Origin: Lota lota
Taxonomy: Eukaryota > Chordata > Actinopteri > Gadiformes > Lotidae
Assembly: GCA_026745465.1 (NCBI GenBank)
Contig: JACYXH010000473.1
Coordinates: 5,514,691 to 5,578,690 of the forward strand
DNA length: 64,000 nucleotides
Direction of reading: 5' to 3'
Positions within the stretch are counted from its first letter, which is position 1. Every line of letters starts with the position of its first letter. Positions 48,751 to 62,807 of the stretch are shown here, one piece after another. The translations under genes were made by a program, and so were the position numbers. The notes under the pieces were generated by a model. It was given only the letters and a program-made list of their open reading frames with translations. It did no database searches and had not been told where the DNA came from.

Positions 48751-51700
48751 CTCCAACATCCCCAGTTCGTCCTCTGACTTTCAAGTTGGAGGCTACAATA
48801 TCAGAGCCTTTCACCGCAGAACTATCAAACCAAAAAACTGCAGAATTCCAAGAATTGGCATCGACTGTTAGGATGGTGGTAAGTTGATATTTTTTTCATA
48901 TTTTAAGACTTTCACTTAGCTTTTATTGCATGCCATTCTTCGATACCCTTCCTATACATTTCATATTAATTGATTCGTTCACCATGTATGGCAAATTTTT
49001 CGTTGTTTGATTTGTTCTGGTTAAGCTTTTTGCTTGTCTGGTCTCATGAGCAGAAACTGCATACAGCACTACACTTGATTATTCCAGAAACCTGTAGACA
49101 GCATATATCGATTTCATACAGTCATGAATTGAGATGTGTCATTTTTTTCCAACACTTAGGTTAAAAGTGATGTTAATTCAATCCAGCCATTTACAAGGGC
49201 TTTTACATGTTTTAATATTTTGTATGGTCTTCCCATAGTGTGATGGGATCTTTCGGGAGACATATGGGCTGGTTTTCATCACCACTAATGTCCTGCAATT
49301 CAGGTAAATGGTCCTTCATAAATAAAGGTCATTGTTGATTGTGTGTTTTTAAGCTGTCTTGGGTGCTTCAACTCAAAGCACAGGGATAAAGACTAATTGA
49401 AATTACCTAAACAATAATATTCAGCTCTAGATAACATTGGGTCAAAGAATAAGTACTATTTTATGCCTTATAAGTTAAATATTACGGGATATGTGCCCCA
49501 TCTATAAGCAACAGCATGGAGCTTTCAAGTTGTATTAAGTTGAATTGTAGCGTCATGAAGGCAATCTGTTTTTCAGACCGTCAAACGATGGAACCACTAC
49601 GATAGAGGTGGAGCTTGTATTCAGTGAGACAGCATCACCTGATGGGATCCCTTCAGCTAGTGACGTATTGGAGACCATGAGAATGGCTGCAGCCAACACC
49701 TCTGCTGGCGGAATCACATTTGATCCTGAATCAATTGTTGTCACAAGTATGGTCACACTTTCCATTTTCGATCCTATGATAAAAGTAACAGCAATGGAAT
49801 ATAATGCTAACAGCAAATGCCTTGTCGCTCAAGAATGTCACTTTTCCCTGATTCCTCCAGTTCGTCATCTGACTTTCAAGTTGGAGGCTACAATATCAGA
49901 GCCTTTCACCGCAGAACTATCAAACCAAACAACTGCAGAATTTCAAGAACTGTCATCGACTGTTACGATGGTGGTAAGTTGATCTTTTTTAAATATATTT
50001 GAAGACTTTCACTTAGCTTTTACTGCATGTCATTTTTTGATCCCCTTCCTATACATTTCAAATCAATTGATTCAATCAGCATAGTTGGCAAATTTGTCAT
50101 TGTTTCTTTGTTCTGGTTAAGCTTTTTGCTTGTCTGGTATTCTGAGCAGAAACTGCATACAGCACTACACTTGATCATTCCAAAAACCTTTACACAGCAT
50201 ATATTGATTTCATACAGTCATGAAATGAAAAGTGTCATTTCTTTTCAACATTTAGGTTCAAAGTGATGTTAATTAAATCCAGCCGATTTGAAGGGCTTTT
50301 AAATGTTTTAAACTTTTGCATGGTCTTCCCATAGTGTGATGGGATCTTTCGGGAGACATATGGGCTGGTTTTCATCACCACTAATGTCCTGCAATTCAGG
50401 TAAATGGTCCTTCATAAATAAAGGTCATTGTTGATAGTGTGAATTTAAGCTATCTTGAGATGTTTTTTTTCATGCTACATTTCCAAAAATGTTATTTGTT
50501 CCAATGTACTTTGGGTTTTATCTCAAAGCACAAGGGTAAAGCATAATTGAAATGACCTAATCATTCATATTCAGCTCTACATAACATTGGCTCAAATAAT
50601 AAGTACTATTGTATGCTTATAAGCTAAATCTTACGGGATACGTGCCCCACTATAAGCAACAGCACGGAGCTTTCAAGTTGTATTAAGTTGAATTGTAGCA
50701 TCACGAAGGCAATCTGTTTTTCAGACCGTCCCCCGATGGAAACACTACAATAGAGGTGGAGCTTGTATTCAATGAGACAGCATCACCTGAAGTGATCCCT
50801 TCAGCTAGTGACGTATTGGAGACCATGAGAACGGCTGCAGCCAACACCTCTGCTGGCGGAATCTCATTTGACCCTGAATCAATTGTTGTGACAGGTATGC
50901 TCACACTTTCCTTTTTCGATCCTATGATAAAAGTAACAGCAATGGAATATCATGCTAACAACAAATGCCTTGTTGCTCAAGTATGTCGCTTTTCCAGGAT
51001 TCCTGCCATATGTACATATAAATATATAGTTACAAGTAACATGTTCCCTCTTAGAAACGCCAAAGACAACAACAACAACAACAACAACAACAACGACTAC
51101 AACTCCAACATCCCCAGTTCGTCCTCTGACTTTCAAGTTGGAGGCTACAATATCAGAGCCTTTCACCGCAGAACTATCAAACCAAAAAACTGCAGAATTC
51201 CAAGAATTGGCATCGACTGTTAGGATGGTGGTAAGTTGATATTTTTTTCATATTTTAAGACTTTCACTTAGCTTTTATTGCATGCCATTCTTCGATACCC
51301 TTCCTATACATTTCATATTAATTGATTCGTTCACCATGTTTGGCAGATTTGTCGTTGTTTGATTTGTTCTGGTTAAGCTTTTTGCTTGTCTGGTCTCATG
51401 AGCAGAAACTGCATACAGCACTACACTTGATTATTCCAAAAACCTGTAGACAGCATATATCGATTTCATACAGTCATGAATTGAGATGTGTCATTTTTTT
51501 CCAACACTTAGGTTAAAAGTGATGTTAATTCAATCCAGCCATTTACAAGGGCTTTTACATGTTTTAATATTTTGTATGGTCTTCCCATAGTGTGATGGGA
51601 TCTTTCGGGAGACATATGGGCTGGTTTTCATCACCACTAATGTCCTGCAATTCAGGTAAATGGTCCTTCATAAATAAAGGTCATTGTTGATAGTGTGAAT

Positions 51701-53417
51701 TTAAGCTGTCTTGGGTGCTTCAACTCAAAGCACAGGGATAAAGACTAATTGAAATTACCTAAACAATAATATTCAGCTCTAGATAACATTGGGTCAAAGA
51801 ATAAGTACAATTTTATGCCTTATAAGCTAAATATTACGGGATATGTGCCCCATCTATAAGCAACAGCATGGAGCTTTCAAGTTGTATTAAGTTGAATTGT
51901 AGCGTCATGAAGGCAATCTGTTTTTCAGACCGTCAAACGATGGAACCACTACAATAGAGGTGGAGCTTGTATTCAGTGAGACAGCATCACCTGATGGGAT
52001 CCCTTCAGCTAGTGACGTATTGGAGACCATGACAATGGCTGCAGCCAACACCTCTGCTGGCGGAATCACATTTGATCCTGAATCAATTGTTGTCACAAGT
52101 ATGGTCACACTTTCCATTTTCGATCCTATGATAAAAGTAACAGCAATGGAATATAATGCTAACAGCAAATGCCTTGTCGCTCAAGAATGTCACTTTTCCC
52201 TGATTCCTCCAGTTCGTCATCTGACTTTCAAGTTGGAGGCTACAATATCAGAGCCTTTCACCGCAGAACTATCAAACCAAACAACTGCAGAATTTCAAGA
52301 ACTGTCATCGACTGTTACGATGGTGGTAAGTTGATCTTTTTTAAATATATTTGAAGACTTTCACTTAGCTTTTACTGCATGTCATTTTTTGATCCCCTTC
52401 CTATACATTTCAAATCAATTGATTCAATCAGCATAGTTGGCAAATTTGTCATTGTTTCTTTGTTCTGGTTAAGCTTTTTGCTTGTCTGGTATTCTGAGCA
52501 GAAACTGCATACAGCACTACACTTGATCATTCCAAAAACCTTTACACAGCATATATTGATTTCATACAGTCATGAAATGAAAAGTGTCATTTCTTTTCAA
52601 CATTTAGGTTCAAAGTGATGTTAATTAAATCCAGCCGATTTGAAGGGCTTTTAAATGTTTTAAACTTTTGCATGGTCTTCCCATAGTGTGATGGGATCTT
52701 TCGGGAGACATATGGGCTGGTTTTCATCACCACTAATGTCCTGCAATTCAGGTAAATGGTCCTTCATAAATAAAGGTCATTGTTGATAGTGTGAATTTAA
52801 GCTATCTTGAGATGTTTTTTTTCATGCTACATTTCAAAAATGTTATTTGTTCCAATGTACTTTGGGTTTTATCTCAAAGCACAAGGATAAAGCATAATTG
52901 AAATGACCTAATCATTCATATTGAGCTCTACATAACATTGGCTCAAATAATAAGTACTATTGTATGCTTTATAAGCTAAATCTTACGGGATACGTGCCCC
53001 ACTATAAGCAACAGCACGGAGCATTCAAGTTGTATTAAGTTGAATTGTAGCATCACGAAGGCAATCTGTTTTTCAGACCGTCCCCCGATGGAAACACTAC
53101 AATAGAGGTGGAGCTTGTATTCAATGAGACAGCATCACCTGAAGTGATCCCTTCAGCTAGTGACGTATTGGAGACCATGAGAATGGCTGCAGCCAACACC
53201 TCTGCTGGCGGAATCTCATTTGACCCTGAATCAATTGTTGTGACAGGTATGCTCACACTTTCCATTTTCGATCCTATGATAAAAGTAACAGCAATGGAAT
53301 GTCATGCTAACAACAAATGCCTTGTTGCTCAAGTATGTCGCTTTTCCAGGATTCCTGCCATATGTACATATAAATATATAGTTACAAGTAACATGTTCCC
53401 TCTTAGAAACGCCAAAG

Positions 53418-53463
<46 letters not shown>

Positions 53464-56400
53464 CTCCAACATCCCCAGTTCGTCCTCTGACTTTCAAGTT
53501 GGAGGCTACAATATCAGAGCCTTTCACCGCAGAACTATCAAACCAAAAAACTGCAGAATTCCAAGAATTGGCATCGACTGTTAGGATGGTGGTAAGTTGA
53601 TATTTTTTTCATATTTTAAGACTTTCACTTAGCTTTTATTGCATGCCATTCTTCGATACCCTTCCTATACATTTCATATTAATTGATTCGTTCACCATGT
53701 ATGGCAAATTTTTCGTTGTTTGATTTGTTCTGGTTAAGCTTTTTGCTTGTCTGGTCTCATGAGCAGAAACTGCATACAGCACTACACTTGATTATTCCAG
53801 AAACCTGTAGACAGCATATATCGATTTCATACAGTCATGAATTGAGATGTGTCATTTTTTTCCAACACTTAGGTTAAAAGTGATGTTAATTCAATCCAGC
53901 CATTTACAAGGGCTTTTACATGTTTTAATATTTTGTATGGTCTTCCCATAGTGTGATGGGATCTTTCGGGAGACATATGGGCTGGTTTTCATCACCACTA
54001 ATGTCCTGCAATTCAGGTAAATGGTCCTTCATAAATAAAGGTCATTGTTGATTGTGTGTTTTTAAGCTGTCTTGGGTGCTTCAACTCAAAGCACAGGGAT
54101 AAAGACTAATTGAAATTACCTAAACAATAATATTCAGCTCTAGATAACATTGGGTCAAAGAATAAGTACTATTTTATATCTTATAAGTTAAATATTACGG
54201 GATATGTGCCCCATCTATAAGCAACAGCATGGAGCTTTCAAGTTGTATTAAGTTGAATTGTAGCGTCATGAAGGCAATCTGTTTTTCAGACCGTCAAACG
54301 ATGGAACCACTACGATAGAGGTGGAGCTTGTATTCAGTGAGACAGCATCACCTGATGGGATCCCTTCAGCTAGTGACGTATTGGAGACCATGAGAATGGC
54401 TGCAGCCAACACCTCTGCTGGCGCAATCACATTTGATCCTGAATCAATTGTTGTCACAAGTATGGTCACACTTTCCATTTTCGATCCTATGATAAAAGTA
54501 ACAGCAAGGGAATATAATGCTAACAGCAAATGCCTTGTCGCTCAAGTATGTCACTTTTCCCTGATTCCTCCAGTTCGTCATCTGACTTTCAAGTTGGAGG
54601 CTACAATATCAGAGCCTTTCACCGCAGAACTATCAAACCAAACAACTGCAGAATTTCAAGAACTGTCATCGACTGTTACGATGGTGGTAAGTTGATCTTT
54701 TTTAAATATATTTGAAGACTTTCACTTAGCTTTTACTGCATGTCATTTTTTGATCCCCTTCCTATACATTTCAAATCAATTGATTCAATCAGCATAGTTG
54801 GCAAATTTGTCATTGTTTCTTTGTTCTGGTTAAGCTTTTTGCTTGTCTGGTATTCTGAGCAGAAACTGCATACAGCACTACACTTGATCATTCCAAAAAC
54901 CTTTACACAGCATATATTGATTTCATACAGTCATGAAATGAAAAGTGTCATTTCTTTTCAACATTTAGGTTCAAAGTGATGTTAATTAAATCCAGCCGAT
55001 TTGAAGGGCTTTTAAATGTTTTAAACTTTTGCATGGTCTTCCCATAGTGTGATGGGATCTTTCGGGAGACATATGGGCTGGTTTTCATCACCACTAATGT
55101 CCTGCAATTCAGGTAAATGGTCCTTCATAAATAAAGGTCATTGTTGATAGTGTGAATTTAAGCTATCTTGAGATGTTTTTTTTCATGCTACATTTCCAAA
55201 AATGTTATTTGTTCCAATGTACTTTGGGTTTTATCTCAAAGCACAAGGGTAAAGCATAATTGAAATGACCTAATCATTCATATTCAGCTCTACGTAACAT
55301 TGGCTCAAATAATAAGTACTATTGTATGCTTAGAAGCTAAATCTTACGGGATACGTGCCCCACTATAAGCAACAGCACGGAGCTTTCAAGTTGTATTAAG
55401 TTGAATTGTAGCATCACGAAGGCAATCTGTTTTTCAGACCGTCCCCCGATGGAAACACTACAATAGAGGTGGAGCTTGTATTCAATGAGACAGCATCACC
55501 TGAAATGATCCCTTCAGCTAGTGACGTATTGGAGACCATGAGAACGGCTGCAGCCAACACCTCTGCTGGCGGAATCTCATTTGACCCTGAATCAATTGTT
55601 GTGACAGGTATGCTCACACTTTCCTTTTTCAATCCTATGATAAAAGTAACAGCAATGGAATATCATGCTAACAACAAATGCCTTGTTGCTCAAGTATGTC
55701 GCTTTTCCAGGATTCCTGCCATATGTACATATAAATACTGTATATAGTTACAAGTAACATGTTCCCTCTTAGAAACGCCAAAGACAACAACAACAACAAC
55801 AACAACAACGACTACAACTCCAACATCCCCAGTTCGTCCTCTGACTTTCAAGTTGGAGGCTACAATATCAGAGCCTTTCACCGCAGAACTATCAAACCAA
55901 AAAACTGCAGAATTCCAAGAATTGGCATCGACTGTTAGGATGGTGGTAAGTTGATATTTTTTTCATATTTTAAGACTTTCACTTAGCTTTTATTGCATGC
56001 CATTCTTCGATACCCTTCCTATACATTTCATATTAATTGATTCGTTCACCATGTTTGGCAGATTTGTCGTTGTTTGATTTGTTCTGGTTAAGCTTTTTGC
56101 TTGTCTGGTCTCATGAGCAGAAACTGCATACAGCACTACACTTGATTATTCCAAAAACCTGTAGACAGCATATATCGATTTCATACAGTCATGAATTGAG
56201 ATGTGTCATTTTTTTCCAACACTTAGGTTAAAAGTGATGTTAATTCAATCCAGCCATTTACAAGGGCTTTTACATGTTTTAATATTTTGTATGGTCTTCC
56301 CATAGTGTGATGGGATCTTTCGGGAGACATATGGGCTGGTTTTCATCACCACTAATGTCCTGCAATTCAGGTAAATGGTCCTTCATAAATAAAGGTCATT

Positions 56401-58095
56401 GTTGATAGTGTGAATTTAAGCTGTCTTGGGTGCTTCAACTCAAAGCACAGGGATAAAGACTAATTGAAATTACCTAAACAATAATATTCAGCTCTAGATA
56501 ACATTGGGTCAAAGAATAAGTACAATTTTATGCCTTATAAGCTAAATATTACGGGATATGTGCCCCATCTATAAGCAACAGCATGGATCTTTCAAGTTGT
56601 ATTAAGTTGAATTGTAGCGTCATGAAGGCAATCTGTTTTTCAGACCGTCAAACGATGGAACCACTACAATAGAGGTGGAGCTTGTATTCAGTGAGACAGC
56701 ATCACCTGATGGGATCCCTTCAGCTAGTGACGTATTGGAGACCATGACAATGGCTGCAGCCAACACCTCTGCTGGCGGAATCACATTTGATCCTGAATCA
56801 ATTGTTGTCACAAGTATGGTCACACTTTCCATTTTCGATCCTATGATAAAAGTAACAGCAATGGAATAAAATGCTAACAGCAAATGCCTTGTCGCTCAAG
56901 TATGTCACTTTTCCCTGATTCCTCCAGTTCGTCATCTGACTTTCAAGTTGGAGGCTACAATATCAGAGCCTTTCACCGCAGAACTATCAAACCAAACAAC
57001 TGCAGAATTTCAAGAACTGTCATCGACTGTTACGATGGTGGTAAGTTGATCTTTTTTAAATATATTTGAAGACTTTCACTTAGCTTTTACTGCATGTCAT
57101 TTTTTGATCCCCTTCCTATACATTTCAAATCAATTGATTCAATCAGCATAGTTGGCAAATTTGTCATTGTTTCTTTGTTCTGGTTAAGCTTTTTGCTTGT
57201 CTGGTATTCTGAAAACCTTTACACAGCATATATTGATTTCATACAGTCATGAAATGAAAAGTGTCATTTCTTTTCAACATTTAGGTTCAAAGTGATGTTA
57301 ATTAAATCCAGCCGATTTGAATGGCTTTTAAATGTTTTAAACTTTTGCATGGTCTTCCCATAGTGTGATGGGATCTTTCGGGAGACATATGGGCTGGTTT
57401 TCATCACCACTAATGTCCTGCAATTCAGGTAAATGGTCCTTCATAAATTAAGGTCATTGTTGATAGTGTGAATTTAAGCTATCTTGAGATGTTTTTTTTC
57501 ATGCTACATTTTCAAAAATGTTATTTGTTCCAATGTACTTTGGGTTTTATCTCAAAGCACAAGGATAAAGCATAATTGAAATGACCTAATCATTCATATT
57601 GAGCTCTACATAACATTGGCTCAAATAATAAGTACTATTGTATGCTTTATAAGCTAAATCTTACGGGATACGTGCCCCACTATAAGCAACAGCACGGAGC
57701 ATTCAAGTTGTATTAAGTTGAATTGTAGCATCACGAAGGCAATCTGTTTTTCAGACCGTCCCCCGATGGAAACACTACAATAGAGGTGGAGCTTGTATTC
57801 AATGAGACAGCATCACCTGAAGTGATCCCTTCAGCTAGTGACGTATTGGAGACCATGAGAATGGCTGCAGCCAACACCTCTGCTGGCGGAATCTCATTTG
57901 ACCCTGAATCAATTGTTGTGACAGGTATGCTCACACTTTCCATTTTCGATCCTATGATAAAAGTAACAGCAATGGAATGTCATGCTAACAACAAATGCCT
58001 TGTTGCTCAAGTATGTCGCTTTTCCAGGATTCCTGCCATATGTACATATAAATATATAGTTACAAGTAACATGTTCCCTCTTAGAAACGCCAAAG

Positions 58096-58141
<46 letters not shown>

Positions 58142-61100
58142 CTCCAACATCCCCAGTTCGTCCTCTGACTTTCAAGTTGGAGGCTACAATATCAGAGCCT
58201 TTCACCGCAGAACTATCAAACCAAAAAACTGCAGAATTCCAAGAATTGGCATCGACTGTTAGGATGGTGGTAAGTTGATATTTTTTTCATATTTTAAGAC
58301 TTTCACTTAGCTTTTATTGCATGCCATTCTTCGATACCCTTCCTATACATTTCATATTAATTGATTCGTTCACCATGTATGGCAAATTTTTCGTTGTTTG
58401 ATTTGTTCTGGTTAAGCTTTTTGCTTGTCTGGTCTCATGAGCAGAAACTGCATACAGCACTACACTTGATTATTCCAGAAACCTGTAGACAGCATATATC
58501 AATTTCATACAGTCATGAATTGAGATGTGTCATTTTTTTCCAACACTTAGGTTAAAAGTGATGTTAATTCAATCCAGCCATTTACAAGGGCTTTTACATG
58601 TTTTAATATTTTGTATGGTCTTCCCATAGTGTGATGGGATCTTTCGGGAGACATATGGGCTGGTTTTCATCACCACTAATGTCCTGCAATTCAGGTAAAT
58701 GGTCCTTCATAAATAAAGGTCATTGTTGATAGTGTGTTTTTAAGCTGTCTTGGGTGCTTCAACTCAAAGCACAGGGATAAAGACTAATTGAAATTACCTA
58801 AACAATAATATTCAGCTCTAGATAACATTGGGTCAAAGAATAAGTACTATTTTATGCCTTATAAGTTAAATATTACGGGATATGTGCCCCATCTATAAGC
58901 AACAGCATGGAGCTTTCAAGTTGTATTAAGTTGAATTGTAGCGTCATGAAGGCAATCTGTTTTTCAGACCGTCAAACGATGGAACCACTACAATAGAGGT
59001 GGAGCTTGTATTCAGTGAGACAGCATCACCTGATGGGATCCCTTCAGCTAGTGACGTATTGGAGACCATGAGAATGGCTGCAGCCAACACCTCTGCTGGC
59101 GGAATCACATTTGATCCTGAATCAATTGTTGTCACAAGTATGGTCACACTTTCCATTTTCGATCCTATGATAAAAGTAACAGCAATGGAATATAATGCTA
59201 ACAGCAAATGCCTTGTCGCTCAAGTATGTCACTTTTCCCTGATTCCTCCAGTTCGTCATCTGACTTTCAAGTTGGAGGCTACAATATCAGAGCCTTTCAC
59301 CGCAGAACTATCAAACCAAACAACTGCAGAATTTCAAGAACTGTCATCGACTGTTACGATGGTGGTAAGTTGATCTTTTTTAAATATATTTGAAGACTTT
59401 CACTTAGCTTTTACTGCATGTCATTTTTTGATCCCCTTCCTATACATTTCAAATCAATTGATTCAATCAGCATAGTTGGCAAATTTGTCATTGTTTCTTT
59501 GTTCTGGTTAAGCTTTTTGCTTGTCTGGTATTCTGAGCAGAAACTGCATACAGCACTACACTTGATCATTCCAAAAACCTTTACACAGCATATATTGATT
59601 TCATACAGTCATGAAATGAAAAGTGTCATTTCTTTTCAACATTTAGGTTCAAAGTGATGTTAATTAAATCCAGCCGATTTGAAGGGCTTTTAAATGTTTT
59701 AAACTTTTGCATGGTCTTCCCATAGTGTGATGGGATCTTTCGGGAGACATATGGGCTGGTTTTCATCACCACTAATGTCCTGCAATTCAGGTAAATGGTC
59801 CTTCATAAATAAAGGTCATTGTTGATAGTGTGAATTTAAGCTATCTTGGGATGTTTTTTTTCATGCTACATTTCCAAAAATGTTATTTGTTCCAATGTAC
59901 TTTGGGTTTTATCTCAAAGCACAAGGGTAAAGCATAATTGAAATGACCTAATCATTCATATTCAGCTCTACATAACATTGGCTCAAATAATAAGTACTAT
60001 TGTATGCTTAGAAGCTAAATCTTACGGGATACGTGCCCCACTATAAGCAACAGCACGGAGCTTTCAAGTTGTATTAAGTTGAATTGTAGCATCACGAAGG
60101 CAATCTGTTTTTCAGACCGTCCCCCGATGGAAACACTACAATAGAGGTGGAGCTTGTATTCAATGAGACAGCATCACCTGAAATGATCCCTTCAGCTAGT
60201 GACGTATTGGAGACCATGAGAACGGCTGCAGCCAACACCTCTGCTGGCGGAATCTCATTTGACCCTGAATCAATTGTTGTGACAGGTATGCTCACACTTT
60301 CCTTTTTCAATCCTATGATAAAAGTAACAGCAATGGAATATCATGCTAACAACAAATGCCTTGTTGCTCAAGTATGTCGCTTTTCCAGGATTCCTGCCAT
60401 ATGTACATATAAATACTGTATATAGTTACAAGTAACATGTTCCCTCTTAGAAACGCCAAAGACAACAACAACAACAACAACAACAACGACTACAACTCCA
60501 ACATCCCCAGTTCGTCCTCTGACTTTCAAGTTGGAGGCTACAATATCAGAGCCTTTCACCGCAGAACTATCAAACCAAAAAACTGCAGAATTCCAAGAAT
60601 TGGCATCGACTGTTAGGATGGTGGTAAGTTGATATTTTTTTCATATTTTAAGACTTTCACTTAGCTTTTATTGCATGCCATTCTTCGATACCCTTCCTAT
60701 ACATTTCATATTAATTGATTCGTTCACCATGTTTGGCAGATTTGTCGTTGTTTGATTTGTTCTGGTTAAGCTTTTTGCTTGTCTGGTCTCATGAGCAGAA
60801 ACGGCGTACAGCACTACACTTGATTATTCCAAAAACCTGTAGACAGCATATATCGATTTCATACAGTCATGAATTGAGATGTGTCATTTTTTTCCAACAC
60901 TTAGGTTAAAAGTGATGTTAATTCAATCCAGCCATTTACAAGGGCTTTTACATGTTTTAATATTTTGTATGGTCTTCCCATAGTGTGATGGGATCTTTCG
61001 GGAGACATATGGGCTGGTTTTCATCACCACTAATGTCCTGCAATTCAGGTAAATGGTCCTTCATAAATAAAGGTCATTGTTGATAGTGTGAATTTAAGCT

Positions 61101-62773
61101 GTCTTGGGTGCTTCAACTCAAAGCACAGGGATAAAGACTAATTGAAATTACCTAAACAATAATATTCAGCTCTAGATAACATTGGGTCAAAGAATAAGTA
61201 CAATTTTATGCCTTATAAGCTAAATATTACGGGATATGTGCCCCATCTATAAGCAACAGCATGGATCTTTCAAGTTGTATTAAGTTGAATTGTAGCGTCA
61301 TGAAGGCAATCTGTTTTTCAGACCGTCAAACGATGGAACCACTACAATAGAGGTGGAGCTTGTATTCAGTGAGACAGCATCACCTGATGGGATCCCTTCA
61401 GCTAGTGACGTATTGGAGACCATGACAATGGCTGCAGCCAACACCTCTGCTGGCGGAATCACATTTGATCCTGAATCAATTGTTGTCACAAGTATGGTCA
61501 CACTTTCCATTTTCGATCCTATGATAAAAGTAACAGCAATGGAATATAATGCTAACAGCAAATGCCTTGTCGCTCAAGTATGTCACTTTTCCCTGATTCC
61601 TCCAGTTCGTCATCTGACTTTCAAGTTGGAGGCTACAATATCAGAGCCTTTCACCGCAGAACTATCAAACCAAACAACTGCAGAATTTCAAGAACTGTCA
61701 TCGACTGTTACGATGGTGGTAAGTTGATCTTTTTTAAATATATTTGAAGACTTTCACTAGCTTTTACTGCATGTCATTTTTTGATCCCCTTCCTATACAT
61801 TTCAAATCAATTGATTCAATCAGCATAGTTGGCAAATTTGTCATTGTTTCTTTGTTCTGGTTAAGCTTTTTGCTTGTCTGGTATTCTGAAAACCTTTACA
61901 CAGCATATATTGATTTCATACAGTCATGAAATGAAAAGTGTCATTTCTTTTCAACATTTAGGTTCAAAGTGATGTTAATTAAATCCAGCCGATTTGAATG
62001 GCTTTTAAATGTTTTAAACTTTTGCATGGTCTTCCCATAGTGTGATGGGATCTTTCGGGAGACATATGGGCTGGTTTTCATCACCACTAATGTCCTGCAA
62101 TTCAGGTAAATGGTCCTTCATAAATAAAGGTCATTGTTGATAGTGTGAATTTAAGCTATCTTGAGATGTTTTTTTTCATGCTACATTTTCAAAAATGTTA
62201 TTTGTTCCAATGTACTTTGGGTTTTATCTCAAAGCACAAGGATAAAGCATAATTGAAATGACCTAATCATTCATATTTGAGCTCTACATAACATTGGCTC
62301 AAATAATAAGTACTATTGTATGCTTTATAAGCTAAATCTTACGGGATACGTGCCCCACTATAAGCAACAGCACGGAGCATTCAAGTTGTATTAAGTTGAA
62401 TTGTAGCATCACGAAGGCAATCTGTTTTTCAGACCGTCCCCCGATGGAAACACTACAATAGAGGTGGAGCTTGTATTCAATGAGACAGCATCACCTGAAG
62501 TGATCCCTTCAGCTAGTGACGTATTGGAGACCATGAGAATGGCTGCAGCCAACACCTCTGCTGGCGGAATCTCATTTGACCCTGAATCAATTGTTGTGAC
62601 AGGTATGCTCACACTTTCCTTTTTCGATCCTATGATAAAAGTAACAGCAATGGAATATCATGCCAACAACAAATGCCTTGTTGCTCAAGTATGTCGCTTT
62701 TCCAGGATTCCTGCCATATGTACATATAAATATATAGTTACAAGTAACATGTTCCCTCTTAGAAACGCCAAAG

Positions 62774-62807
<34 letters not shown>

